64,000 nt of DNA from Rodentibacter caecimuris (GCF_001019715.1 NZ_BBXJ01000001.1:496001-560000); one strand, 5' to 3'; numbered from the stretch's first letter, positions 35,772 to 45,023 are shown. Notes: generated from the letters alone by a model not told the origin. Translations and numbers: made by a program.

Positions 35772-35989
35772 ATAGCAAAACAAGCGATAAACTCACCGCA
35801 ATTTGTGAACGTGGGCTATACGACCAAATGATTTTAAATAATCAGATATTGGCGATAGCCGGTGAGCCGGAAAACATTCAAGACGATGTACTGCGGCATC
35901 AAATTATCGTATGCCTTCATTATTCACAATGCATAGAAAAAACGCTCCAACAGATTAAAAAGGTGGCAAAGCATGAACATAGATATTAA
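35768..35989 (+). CDS. Hypothetical satellite protein
   Basis: 73 residues, all-helical pattern (MNSKTSDKLTAICERGLYDQ; LHYSQCIEKTLQQIKKVAKH). No family recognised. ATGA overlap with the preceding gene and 17-base overlap with the next. Confidence 0.5.
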   Translation: MNSKTSDKLTAICERGLYDQMILNNQILAIAGEPENIQDDVLRHQIIVCLHYSQCIEKTLQQIKKVAKHEHRY

Positions 35990-36392
35990 TAACCTCAATG
36001 AAACAGAAGTAACCGCACTAACAGCGAGAATAAGACAACTTAACGGAGAAGATGTTAGCCCGATTCCTTATTTGATGGCATGTATAGCCGAATTGGCGGA
36101 AGTCTTTAAAACTATGCCGGAAACACAGCGCGAACAATTAACAAAGACAAGAAATGAGCTGCTTTTCCTTAGACTTCATTTTACTGAATTGAAAGATGAA
36201 ACCATAAAAGCGCGTTTATCTAAAAAACCATTAAGCGATGAAGGATTGGTAAAAGTGGGCTTAATGATTGCCGCAGCCGAAAGCATTCTTGATATATTGG
36301 CCACATTACAAAATGCGGCAGATATACGATTAATGACTATTTCAAAAAATGGGCTTGAAATCATGGGAGCATACAATGGCACGATTAATTAA
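35973..36392 (+). CDS. Hypothetical satellite protein upstream of rep
   Basis: 139 residues, helical (TALTARIRQLNGEDVSPIPY; AAAESILDILATLQNAADIR). Possibly a helper of the replication protein by position, but this is inference. It overlaps the rep gene start by 17 bases. Confidence 0.5.
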   Translation: MNIDINNLNETEVTALTARIRQLNGEDVSPIPYLMACIAELAEVFKTMPETQREQLTKTRNELLFLRLHFTELKDETIKARLSKKPLSDEGLVKVGLMIAAAESILDILATLQNAADIRLMTISKNGLEIMGAYNGTIN

Positions 36393-38144
36393 TGCACCTC
36401 ACCTTGCCGATCAACCGCATGAACCTTATTCTGATTTAATTATTCTTGCTGGGCGTAAAGCCTGGCAAGCATGGAATAAAGGGAAAGGCGAAGAATGGTT
36501 ATTATTGTTTGAATTGGTATACGGGTTAAAACCGACTGAAAAACCTGTTATTCTAGGCGACAAGCAGCTTGATAATATTACAGGGATTAAACTTGCCGAA
36601 CCGGAACAACAAACCATCAAACTGTTTCAATATGGCGAGCTTACAGCCGCACAAATTACCGCTATTTGCTTAAATTTAGCCGATAATACACAGGTTAAAG
36701 CCGTCGAACTTTACGATAATTCAGCACAGCTAAAAGAAGATTTAAGCGCTTATATTCAGCGGTTGCGAAGCGAGGATAGGAGCATTGCGAATTTAGTCGT
36801 CGAACCTGCGAAAATCAAGGACAAATCCCCTTTTAGTGAAAAGGCGCAATCATTCCGCCAATGGTTAAATTTAGACCTTGCTTTACAGCGTGGCAGCCGA
36901 GAAATTTATCATTATGACGGTAAAATCTGGGCGCAATTAGATAGCGAAGATTTAGAGGAAAAAGCAGTGCAATTTTTCAATGATAGCGATTTAGGTTACA
37001 GTATCCGCAGCATTGAAAGTTTAATCGGGACATTGAAAGCGCAACTACCGCGAATGGGTGATCAATCATCCGGCTTGCTTGCATTCAATGACGGTGTGCT
37101 AAACCGTAATACTCTTGTTTTTGAGGCGAGTAGTCGGGAACATTGGCTAACATCATTAATCCCGGTCAATTATCAAAATCAAGCGCAAAATACACCGCAC
37201 TTTGATAAATGGCTAGACTTTGTTTCAGAGGGGAACGCCGACAAAAAGCACAATATTTTAGCCGCACTTTACGCTATTTTAACCAACCGCTATAACTGGC
37301 AAATGTTCTTTGAAATAACAGGCGTAGGGGGAAGTGGTAAATCTATTTTTGCACAAATTGCTACAATGTTAGCCGGAGAAGAAAACACTGACACGGCGAG
37401 ATTGGCGATTTTGACGAACCTCGAGGGCGAGAGCCTTACAAAGATAAAACCTTGATTATTTGCCCGGAACAATCTCGCTATGGCGGAGACGGTTCGGGAT
37501 TAAAAAGTATCAGCGGAGGCGACCCGGTTACGATTGACCCGAAGAATAAAAAAGCCTTTAAAGCGATTATTCCGGCAATCATTTTGATAGTCAATAACGA
37601 ACCGACCCGATTTACTGAACGGGCAGGTGGTATTGAGCGGCGCAGGGTTATTTTTGCTTTTGACAAAGCCGTTCCGAAAGATAAACGAGATCCATATCTT
37701 ATTGACAAACTGGCGCAGGAAGTCGGTGGAATCGTGCATAAATTGCTGAATACTTTTCCCGACCCAATGACAGCAAAGAAAGCCCTCGATAAACAAATGA
37801 GCAGTCAAGAAGCCTTGAGATTTAAGGTAAAAGCCGACCATATCACCGCATTTTGTGGCTATTTTTATACAACCGAGCAAGCAGACGGGCTATTTATCGG
37901 TAACGCCCGAATGTTTAATAAGGAGCGCACACATCTCTATCCGGCTTATTTAGCTTTTGTCGATGCAAATAACATTAAAGGGGAACTAAACTTGAATAAC
38001 TTTTCCGAGGCTCTGCGACAAGGATTAGATCAATATAAAAACCCTTTTGACTATCAAAGCAGGCGGACAAATCAAGGGATTAGAACCAATGTAAAATTTA
38101 AAAATCTTGATGAATTTTTTGAGCATTTTATCAAGAGAAATTAG
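36376..38144 (+). pseudogene. P4-type replication helicase (D5/primase family), split by a frameshift
   Basis: Start at ATG 36376 after GGGAGC. Residues 1-360 hold the D5_N region and Walker A (FEITGVGGSGKSIFAQI). This frame stops at 37455. The frame one base back is open from 37392 and continues FDEPRGREPYKDKTLIICPE, then SGLKSISGGDPVTI, NNEPTRF and the arginine finger IERRRVIF, to 38144. One extra T in the TTTT run at 37409-37412 would restore a full protein of about 589 residues. No canonical slippery heptamer is seen. The family melts and unwinds the origin of P4-like satellites; here it may be inactive unless the break is a sequencing error. Confidence 0.8.
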
Positions 38145-38147
38145 CAG

Positions 38148-38170
38148 AAAGGGCAGAAATGCCCTTTTTT
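38148..38170 (+). terminator. Terminator of the replication operon
   Basis: AAAGGGCA/TGCCCTTT around GAAA, followed by T residues, 4 bases after the stop. Confidence 0.88.
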
Positions 38171-38178
38171 GTGTATGG

Positions 38179-38279
38179 TGTTCACTAAAAGTGTGCATAC
38201 CTTGTGAACTCAGTCATCACTGCTTAACTATATGATAAATAAAATAAAAATAGTGAAAGTGAATAGGTAAACACCTTTT
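38179..38279. repeat. Putative second iteron cluster (crr-like), right end of satellite
   Basis: TGTTCACT (38179-38186), an inverted GTGAAC (38204-38209), and AGTGAATAGGTAAACACC plus TTTT (38258-38279). The last matches the inverse of 22865-22886 at 20 of 22 positions. P4 needs two such regions, ori and crr, for replication. The position between rep and int is suitable. Confidence 0.5.
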
Positions 38280-38307
38280 GGGGTATATTTTTTCACACGT
38301 TATACTT

Positions 38308-39507
38308 TTACTCTTTTTCACATTGTTCTACATAGTCGCCCCAAAGTTGCATTACTGCTTTTCTCTCTTCAAAATAATCTGATCGGTTGTATGCTTTTCT
38401 TACTTGATCTTTTATGCCATGAGATAAACAAGCCTCAATGACATCATAATTAATCAATTTCTCATTAAGGTAAGTGCTGGCAATAGATCGTAAACCGTGG
38501 GCGGTCAATTTATTTTTATAGCCTAAATCAACAAGTGCTTTATTTGCCGTTTGACTATTCATTGGTTTATCACGCGCCCTGACACTTTGAAAAACATATT
38601 GAGCATTACTTGTAAATTCATACATAATTGCCAACACTTCAAGAGATTGTCTTGATAAAGGTACTCTATGTGCCTTTCTTGTTTTCATTTTTTCAGGCGG
38701 GATCAACCACTCTTTTTTATCTAAATCTATTTCCGCCCATTCTGCATTACTGGTTTCAGCCGGACGGGTCATTGTCAATAATTGAAAACGAAGTAAACAA
38801 CGGGTAAATAATGATAATTTTGAGTGTTGAATTTTACGCAGTAGTGCCGGCAATTCTTCTGGACTGATTGTGGGATTATTCTCATTTTTGCCAAAATTAA
38901 ATACCGCATTGACATTTAGGCAAGGATTAAACGGCAGTAAACCATAATTAACGGCATAGTTTAAAATCTCATTAATCAACCGAATAATGCGTTTTAATGT
39001 ATCGCCTTTGCCTTGTTTATTTAACGGTTCTAACATTTCAATCACAACATTAGGAAGAATGTCAGCAACGAGCATATTCCCTAAAATTGGGAAAACATAA
39101 GTTTCTAATCTGCGCCAGTTCTTTTTTAATGTTAGCGGCTCAATCTCGGTGGCTTTTTTTTCTTTCCATTTTTCAGCGATTGAATAGAACTGGTTTTCTA
39201 ACTTTTTCTCTTCTGCTTGTTCCTGCAGTTTTTTCTGTGCTTGCGGATCGATTCCTTGCGCTAAAAGAGTGCGATATTCTCCACGCTTAAGACGGGCATC
39301 AGCGAGAGAAACTTCAGGATACCTCCCTATTTTTAAATTAGTGCGTTTTTTAGTGGCTGGTGAAACATAATTAAACAACCAAATTTTACTTCCTGACGGT
39401 TTTATCCTTAAGTTAAGCCCTTCCCCATCAGAGAGATTATATTCCGTTTCTTTAGGCTTAGATTTTTCTATTTTGGTATTGTTTAAAGGTAGGACAGCCC
39501 TTGCCAT
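38308..39507 (-). CDS. int: P4-type tyrosine integrase
   Basis: 399 residues from the ATG at 39507, which has GAGGTG 6 bases upstream and gives the family start MARAVLPLNNT; another in-frame ATG at 39549 adds 14 residues and would run over the arm repeats. The DUF4102 arm-binding domain (SDGEGLNLRIKPSGSKIWLF) is followed by the catalytic domain with Arg in LLTMTRPAETSNAEW, HGLRSIA and Tyr in ACLSHGIKDQVRKAYNRSDY. P4-family integrases use tRNA 3' ends. It sits next to attR as expected. Confidence 0.93.
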   Translation of the reverse strand: MARAVLPLNNTKIEKSKPKETEYNLSDGEGLNLRIKPSGSKIWLFNYVSPATKKRTNLKIGRYPEVSLADARLKRGEYRTLLAQGIDPQAQKKLQEQAEEKKLENQFYSIAEKWKEKKATEIEPLTLKKNWRRLETYVFPILGNMLVADILPNVVIEMLEPLNKQGKGDTLKRIIRLINEILNYAVNYGLLPFNPCLNVNAVFNFGKNENNPTISPEELPALLRKIQHSKLSLFTRCLLRFQLLTMTRPAETSNAEWAEIDLDKKEWLIPPEKMKTRKAHRVPLSRQSLEVLAIMYEFTSNAQYVFQSVRARDKPMNSQTANKALVDLGYKNKLTAHGLRSIASTYLNEKLINYDVIEACLSHGIKDQVRKAYNRSDYFEERKAVMQLWGDYVEQCEKE

Positions 39508-39529
39508 ATCTAGCACCTCATCAGTTTTA

Positions 39530-39587
39530 GTAACACAGTTTTGCGGCATGGTAACACAATTTTAAACTGTGTTACTATCTGTGTTAC
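39530..39587. promoter_or_regulatory. Putative integrase arm-type sites, right
   Basis: GTAACAC at 39530-39536 and 39551-39557, and GTGTTAC at 39569-39575 and 39581-39587. The last two are 12 bases apart, as at the left end. They lie upstream of int and could also autoregulate it. Confidence 0.5.
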
Positions 39588-39667
39588 TAAAATCAGCGGT
39601 CAAAGGCGAATAAAGGCGATAAGCTAAGAAAGGTAAAATAGCGATAAACCCTTGTGGTTACTGGCAT

Positions 39668-39718
39668 TAAAAAAGCCTTTCGAGTGATTACGAAAGGCTT
39701 TGAAAAGTATTTTGGTGC
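39668..39718. repeat. attR of the satellite
   Basis: 50 of 51 bases match 22646-22696. Here the hairpin AAGCCTTTCG/CGAAAGGCTT is perfect. The minus strand at the edge reads GCCCAGAGCACCA, tRNA-end-like, but the bases beyond (39719 on) do not form a tRNA. Confidence 0.85.
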
Positions 39719-40140
39719 TCTGGGCGTGAAAATGCTTACTATATTTATCAAAGCCTTATTCAAATCTTGGTGCAAATTTTAATGAACCAAATATTTTTTA
39801 CATTTTTTTGATTAAAAAAATATAGAGACTTGAACTCGCACGTTTAAATCCAATCGGAAAATGCGTTTTTCTGCGTTGTTTTGCGTTGAAAGATCTGAAT
39901 AAAAAGATCTAAAAGGCTTTAGATCTGAAAAGCCTTGAACGAAGATCGCAATTTGCGTTGAAATACACACATTTAGTGTGCGGGCGTGGCGAAGGTTTGT
40001 CTGCGATTTTTCGTGCGTGAAAGTGGCTGAAAAATCAGGGGAAAATAAGGTTTTCGCCTTTGTGTTATGGGGTGTTTTGATATAATAAACTGGGGTGGAA
40101 TTTAATAAATAAGGGACAAAAACAGCTTTGTTTTGGCGGT
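39719..40140. other. Non-coding left end of the P2-like element with short repeats
   Basis: No gene supported. TGCGTT occurs at 39862, 39872 and 39882, exactly 10 bases apart, and at 39954. AGATCT occurs at 39891, 39905 and 39921, the last within a small hairpin (AAGGCTTT/AAAGCCTT). These may be binding sites for a phage protein. An open minus-strand frame here begins inside a terminator and is not accepted. Confidence 0.45.
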
Positions 40141-40163
40141 AAAAAACCCGTGTCAAGCACGGG
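40141..40163 (-). terminator. Terminator of the leftward QP operon
   Basis: On the minus strand CCCGTG/CACGGG around CTTGA, followed by TTTTTT, 27 bases after the portal stop. Confidence 0.85.
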
Positions 40164-40189
40164 AATTTTTATTTTAAAAGGATCTGTTT

Positions 40190-41200
40190 TTATTCAAACA
40201 GCTTGTATTCGCTGAAAGTGATTACTTCTTTTCCAACAATCATATTAATTTCTTTCAAGCGTTCTTGTAGAGGTATAATCTCATTCACGAAGAACACTTT
40301 CGTCGCTTTTTCTACATCACCAAAGCCACCAGTATTGTTTGGGATAATCCCCATCAATTGCGGAGGTACACGGTGCGCCGCTAACACATCATCACGGCTG
40401 GTGTTTTTAATATTTAAAAATTCATCTTTGCCAACTGCGTCCGACAGTGGAATCACTTGCAATCCGTCTTTTTTACCATTAGGAATATTGATGAACAAAT
40501 TTTTGAAATTGCCCTTACCTTTGGTTTGTCGAATCTGCTCTTTAATGGCTTCAACATCATCTTTATTCTGCGTCGGATCTGTTAAATAAATTATCGACCC
40601 TGCATGTGCACCATTCAAATAATATTTACGGCGGAACAATGTTGCACTCTCATTTAAAAATGCGGATTGCAATGCCGCCAAATATTCCGGCACGCCATAA
40701 ATTTCTTGATTCACATCAGGATTAACCAGATTGAAAACCGAATCTTTTGCAAACTCATGTTCATCAAAGCCGTTCACCACTTGATAAAATACGCCCTGTT
40801 CTACGCCAACCCGCATATATTTCGCCAGTGGTGCATTTAATGCCATCACATTCCCAAAGCGATTGCGTTTGATTTCAATATAGGCATTACCAAAAACTAA
40901 ATAATCTTGCACCAATTTTTCAAGTTGCGTGCGTGGTAAAAGTGCGGTCGTTTTACAGGTTGAAAGCAAAATATTTTTCTTCACCGTGATCGCACTTTGA
41001 TGATGTGCCGAGGCGTTCAATGCTTTAGAGAGATAACTCAAATTAATTGGCGGATTGTAATATTTTTGATACATCAACACCGGCTCGAAATAATTGAGTA
41101 TTTCCGCACGGTCAAGCACGGGAATCGGCTCACCAAAACTAAAGGCTTCAGCGTTGGAATGTGAAGAAAGTGCGGTCGTTTTTTTACGTGATTTTTTCAT
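40190..41200 (-). CDS. P2 gpQ-like portal protein (PBSX family)
   Basis: 336 residues. Motifs RAEILNYFEPVLMYQKYYNP, QDYLVFGNAYIEIKRNRFGN (as DYLVFGNAYIEIKRNRFG) and VPPQLMGIIPNNTGGFGDVE are typical of P2-type portals. It is the DNA entry channel of the myophage head. It is 10 bases downstream of the terminase gene on the minus strand; the two form the leftward operon divergent from O-N-M-L, as in P2. Confidence 0.93.
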   Translation of the reverse strand: MKKSRKKTTALSSHSNAEAFSFGEPIPVLDRAEILNYFEPVLMYQKYYNPPINLSYLSKALNASAHHQSAITVKKNILLSTCKTTALLPRTQLEKLVQDYLVFGNAYIEIKRNRFGNVMALNAPLAKYMRVGVEQGVFYQVVNGFDEHEFAKDSVFNLVNPDVNQEIYGVPEYLAALQSAFLNESATLFRRKYYLNGAHAGSIIYLTDPTQNKDDVEAIKEQIRQTKGKGNFKNLFINIPNGKKDGLQVIPLSDAVGKDEFLNIKNTSRDDVLAAHRVPPQLMGIIPNNTGGFGDVEKATKVFFVNEIIPLQERLKEINMIVGKEVITFSEYKLFE

Positions 41201-41210
41201 TTATTAAATC

Positions 41211-42989
41211 CTATTCAAAGGTGAAAATTGTGGTTTGTGCGCTGCCGGCAACATCACCGCCGGAGCCATAAGGAACGTTTAAAATGCAATTCATAATCGC
41301 CCACGATAAATCGCCGTGGCTTGCTTCTTCCGAACGGTCGGAAACATAAGTGATTCTGCCTGTTCCGGTTGTGCGTTTTTTCACTGTCATAAAACTGGTG
41401 ATAATTTCTTTGCCGTCAAATTTTAGGCGGCGTTTTTGAATGAGGTTTTGCGTTTTCAGCACCATTTCATTTTTTAAATCAGCGTTATAATCTAACCCTT
41501 GCGCCATCGGGTAAAATTTTCTCACTTCTTGATACACGCCCGAACCCATCCCAGTTTTATCAATCACAATACGGGTGACGTTATAATCATCACAAAATTG
41601 TTTGATTCGATTTGCTTGCGCTTCATAATCCATGCCGTGAAAGGTTTGCCAATGCAACACACGATAGTCGCCCCCTTCCACTTTAGGCGGGGCAACAATG
41701 GCGAGTGCCGCACGGTCGCCGGTAAATGCGGGGTCATAACCGAGCCAAACTTCACGATTGCCGAAAGGCCGTTGCCAAAAGGGTTTATAATCCGTCCACT
41801 CTTCTAAACTATCCACTTGGCATAGCTGCAAATCAGCAAATTTGAAAGCAGAGCTATCATCATCGGCAAATTGACACAAAAACAACTGCTCAAACTCTTC
41901 TTTGCTGTTCTCTGCAATCAAATCATCAATATTAAACAGGTCGCAGCCACCTTCCATCGCATCATAAATGCTCACAATTTGTTTCCATTGGCGATCTGCG
42001 CACAATTTCCCACTTTTTAAATTTTCGTGGGAAATATCAATTTCCACTTTTTCCGATTTCGCACGGTTGCGATTAAAGGCTTTGCCGGAAAAGAACGCAT
42101 AAGCGGGGTGCGCAATGGTAGTGGGCGTAGAAAAGTAGGTTTGACGATACATCTTTTGCGCTGCCATCCCCGATGCCACTTTACGCATCACATCAAATTT
42201 CGGCACCCAAAATACTTCGTCAAAGTACAAATTGCCGTGATAGGATTGGGCGGTGGCCGAGTTTGTACCAAGGAAAATCAATTCTGCCCCATTCGGCAAT
42301 TTGATCGTTTCCCCTTTTAAATCCACGTCTGCCGTCTGCTTGGCATAATTGACAATATAAGAACGGAACTGCAACGCCTGTTTTTTACTGGCTGAAAGAA
42401 AGATTTGATTATGCCCCGTTGTCAACGCATCAATAAAAGCTTCATGGGCAAAATAATAAGTCGCCCCAATCTGACGACTTTTCAAAATATTGCGGATTCT
42501 ATATTCCTTCGCCTTGTGCCACACCCGCTGATAATTAAACATTCCCTCAAGAAAGCCATTAATCAACAATTCCTCTTGTTCCTGATCAATGGCATTCTGC
42601 TCGGCTTTCTTGCGTTCGCCTTTATTGCGATTAGCCAGTTTCGGATTCAAATCCACTTCATTCCCTTCTCCAAAGGAATATTTTTTCACTCGTGCCATAC
42701 GTTCCATTTGGCGACCGAGTAAATCAATTTCTTTATAGTCTTTCTCATTTTTGTTTTCTTTCAGAATGAGCAAATTCAAACGGCTTTCAAGGGTCAGTTC
42801 TACACGCCCGACTGGTGCGAAGTCATCCCATTTTTCACGCTCTTTCCAACTGGAAATCGTCGATGTCGGAATATTTAACTGACGTGATATTTCCGCAATT
42901 TTATAACCGCTGAAATACATCACTTGTGCTTGGCGTTTTATGTCTGCCGTGGTTTCCTGTTGAGGTGTATTGTTGATAGGTTCTGTCAT
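41211..42989 (-). CDS. P2 gpP-like terminase ATPase subunit
   Basis: 592 residues. An N-terminal helix-turn-helix (YKIAEISRQLNIPTSTISSW, about 28-47) is followed by an ATPase core (ILKSRQIGATYYFAHEAFID, then LYFDEVFW) and an RNase H-like nuclease (WLGYDPAFTGDRAALAIV; RIVIDKTGMGSGVYQEV). It packages P2-type DNA. The TTTTC-rich start region lies 159 bases from the divergent gene O. Confidence 0.94.
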   Translation of the reverse strand: MTEPINNTPQQETTADIKRQAQVMYFSGYKIAEISRQLNIPTSTISSWKEREKWDDFAPVGRVELTLESRLNLLILKENKNEKDYKEIDLLGRQMERMARVKKYSFGEGNEVDLNPKLANRNKGERKKAEQNAIDQEQEELLINGFLEGMFNYQRVWHKAKEYRIRNILKSRQIGATYYFAHEAFIDALTTGHNQIFLSASKKQALQFRSYIVNYAKQTADVDLKGETIKLPNGAELIFLGTNSATAQSYHGNLYFDEVFWVPKFDVMRKVASGMAAQKMYRQTYFSTPTTIAHPAYAFFSGKAFNRNRAKSEKVEIDISHENLKSGKLCADRQWKQIVSIYDAMEGGCDLFNIDDLIAENSKEEFEQLFLCQFADDDSSAFKFADLQLCQVDSLEEWTDYKPFWQRPFGNREVWLGYDPAFTGDRAALAIVAPPKVEGGDYRVLHWQTFHGMDYEAQANRIKQFCDDYNVTRIVIDKTGMGSGVYQEVRKFYPMAQGLDYNADLKNEMVLKTQNLIQKRRLKFDGKEIITSFMTVKKRTTGTGRITYVSDRSEEASHGDLSWAIMNCILNVPYGSGGDVAGSAQTTIFTFE

Positions 42990-43148
42990 GCGTTATCTCT
43001 TAAATTTTAATAACGGCATAGTAGAAAGGATAAGTGCGGTCGTCTTTCAAGGCGTTTTGTGAAAGCTAAAGCAACAATGGCAAGCACTCGCACAGGTGTG
43101 AAAAGTCTTTCAGAATGAGCGCAACTTGAACCATAAAAAGGATAACCC

Positions 43149-43946
43149 ATGCCGAAAAAATCAAAATGGTTTGTTGTTGCGACAGAGGGCGCAACCACAG
43201 ACGGTCGTGAAATTCAGGGTAAGTGGATTGAGGAAATGGCTGAAAGCTATGATCCGAAAAATACTTACGGCGCACGCATTAACTTAGATCACATCAAATT
43301 CACCCTATTTTTTGAAGATATGCCGAATGCCCATTGTTTCGGTGATGTGATTGCGTTGAAAACCCAAAAACGTGAAGACGGTAAATTGCAATTATTAGCT
43401 GAAATCATCCCGACGGAAAGTTTGATTAAACTCAATCAGGCAGGGCAAAAAGTTTATACATCCGTTGAAATCGACACCAATTTTGCCGATACCGGCAAAG
43501 CCTATTTAGTCGGATTAGCGGTGACAGACAATCCGGCAAGCCTTGGCACAGAAATGCTTTCTTTTTCACATAACGGATTAAGTTCACGCAAATTAAAAGC
43601 GGATAACCTTTTTACAGCGGCCATTGAAACAGAATTGGAATTTGTGGAAGAAGCGGAAAAATCCCCGTCTATTCTTGAAAAAATCAAAGGATTATTCGCC
43701 AAAAAAGAAAAATCCGATGATGAACGTTTTGCCGTGCATGAGCAATCCATCGAATTGTTAGCCGAGCAGACCAAAGAAACCTTGGAAAAATTGACCGCAC
43801 TTTCTGCCGATTTTGAAAAACAGAAAACGGAATTTTCCGCTATGCAAAGCAAGTTTACCCAACTTGAACAAACGCCATCTGCCGACTATACCGAACGCCC
43901 TCTTGTAGCAGGCGAAAAAGCCGAAGCAGACGGACGTTTCTTCTAA
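43149..43946 (+). CDS. P2 gpO-like capsid scaffolding protein/protease
   Basis: 265 residues. N-terminal protease part (KSKWFVVATEGATTDGREIQ, YGARINLDHIKF with the active His, VYTSVEIDTNFADTGKAYLV with the Ser) and a C-terminal coiled-coil scaffold (about 200-245). It shapes and matures the capsid. First gene of the rightward head operon. Confidence 0.92.
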   Translation: MPKKSKWFVVATEGATTDGREIQGKWIEEMAESYDPKNTYGARINLDHIKFTLFFEDMPNAHCFGDVIALKTQKREDGKLQLLAEIIPTESLIKLNQAGQKVYTSVEIDTNFADTGKAYLVGLAVTDNPASLGTEMLSFSHNGLSSRKLKADNLFTAAIETELEFVEEAEKSPSILEKIKGLFAKKEKSDDERFAVHEQSIELLAEQTKETLEKLTALSADFEKQKTEFSAMQSKFTQLEQTPSADYTERPLVAGEKAEADGRFF

Positions 43947-43967
43947 TCATCACCACAGGAAGCCAAA

Positions 43968-45023
43968 ATGAATAAATTTACCAAAACCAAATTAGCCCAT
44001 TATTTCGCCGGTGTTGCTGCAGACAATGGTGAATCCGTAGAATTTGTTGCCGCAGGCGGTCAATTTACCGTTGAGCCAACCATTCAACAAAAACTCGAAA
44101 ATGCCGTATTGGAAAACTCCGATTTTCTAAAACGCATTAATGTGGTGATGGTCACTGAAATGAAAGGGGCAACTTTGCGCTTAGGCGTATTAGGTCCGAT
44201 TGCAAGCCGCACCGATACCAACAAAAAAGAACGTGAAACAAGAGACATTCACAGTCTTGAAGAAAACACCTACTCTTGTGAGCAAACCAATTTTGACACC
44301 CATTTAAACTATGCCACCTTGGATAGTTGGTCAAAATTCCCCGACTTTGCTGCACGCATAGGCAATCTCAAAGCCGAACGCATTGCCCATGACCGTATTA
44401 TGATCGGGTTTCATGGTTCAAGTGTTGCCGCAACAACTAACCTCAAAACAAACCCATTATTGCAAGATGTTAATGTCGGCTGGTTACACCAAATCGAAAC
44501 CAAAGCCACCGCCCGTGTGATGAAAGAAGAAACCAAAGGTAGCGGCAAAATCGAAATTGGCACAGGTAAAACCTACAAAAATCTTGATGCCTTTGTGTTC
44601 GCCCTCAAAGAAGACTTTATCCCCGAACAATACCGTGACGACACTAAATTAGTGGCAATCATGGGTAGTGATTTATTAGCGGATAAATACTTCCCACTAT
44701 TTAACCAAGAAAAACCAAGCGAACAGGTTGCCGGTGATACAGTCATCAGCCAAAAACGCGTGGGCGGTTTACAAGCAGTTTCCGTGCCGTATTTCCCGAA
44801 AGGCACAGTGCTTATCACTGCATTGGATAACTTGTCAATCTACGTACAAGAAGGCAGAGTGCGCCGTCATTTTAAAGATAAACCGGAACGCAACCGTGTA
44901 GAAGACTATTTATCCTCAAATGAGGCGTATGTAGTCGAAAACTATGAGGCTGTCGCACTGGCGAAAAACATCACGATTGTTGATGCACCGGCTACCGAAA
45001 CCACTAACGGCGCAACGGAATAA
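43968..45023 (+). CDS. P2 gpN-like major capsid protein
   Basis: 351 residues. FTVEPTIQQKLENAVLENSD and FLKRINVVMVTEMKGATLRL are typical P2 capsid sequences, as is IMIGFHGSSVAATTN. It follows gene O by 21 bases and precedes M. Confidence 0.94.
   Translation: MNKFTKTKLAHYFAGVAADNGESVEFVAAGGQFTVEPTIQQKLENAVLENSDFLKRINVVMVTEMKGATLRLGVLGPIASRTDTNKKERETRDIHSLEENTYSCEQTNFDTHLNYATLDSWSKFPDFAARIGNLKAERIAHDRIMIGFHGSSVAATTNLKTNPLLQDVNVGWLHQIETKATARVMKEETKGSGKIEIGTGKTYKNLDAFVFALKEDFIPEQYRDDTKLVAIMGSDLLADKYFPLFNQEKPSEQVAGDTVISQKRVGGLQAVSVPYFPKGTVLITALDNLSIYVQEGRVRRHFKDKPERNRVEDYLSSNEAYVVENYEAVALAKNITIVDAPATETTNGATE

Noticed and set aside
37405-37415. Programmed frameshift in the replication helicase
   Set aside because: The site reads GATTTTG, not a canonical X XXY YYZ heptamer, and the family is not known for frameshifting, so mutation or sequencing error is preferred.
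39812-40156. Open minus-strand frame of 114 codons downstream of the portal gene
   Set aside because: It starts at TTG inside the hairpin terminator of the QP operon, has no ribosome binding site, and overlaps the TGCGTT/AGATCT repeat region; composition is not convincing.
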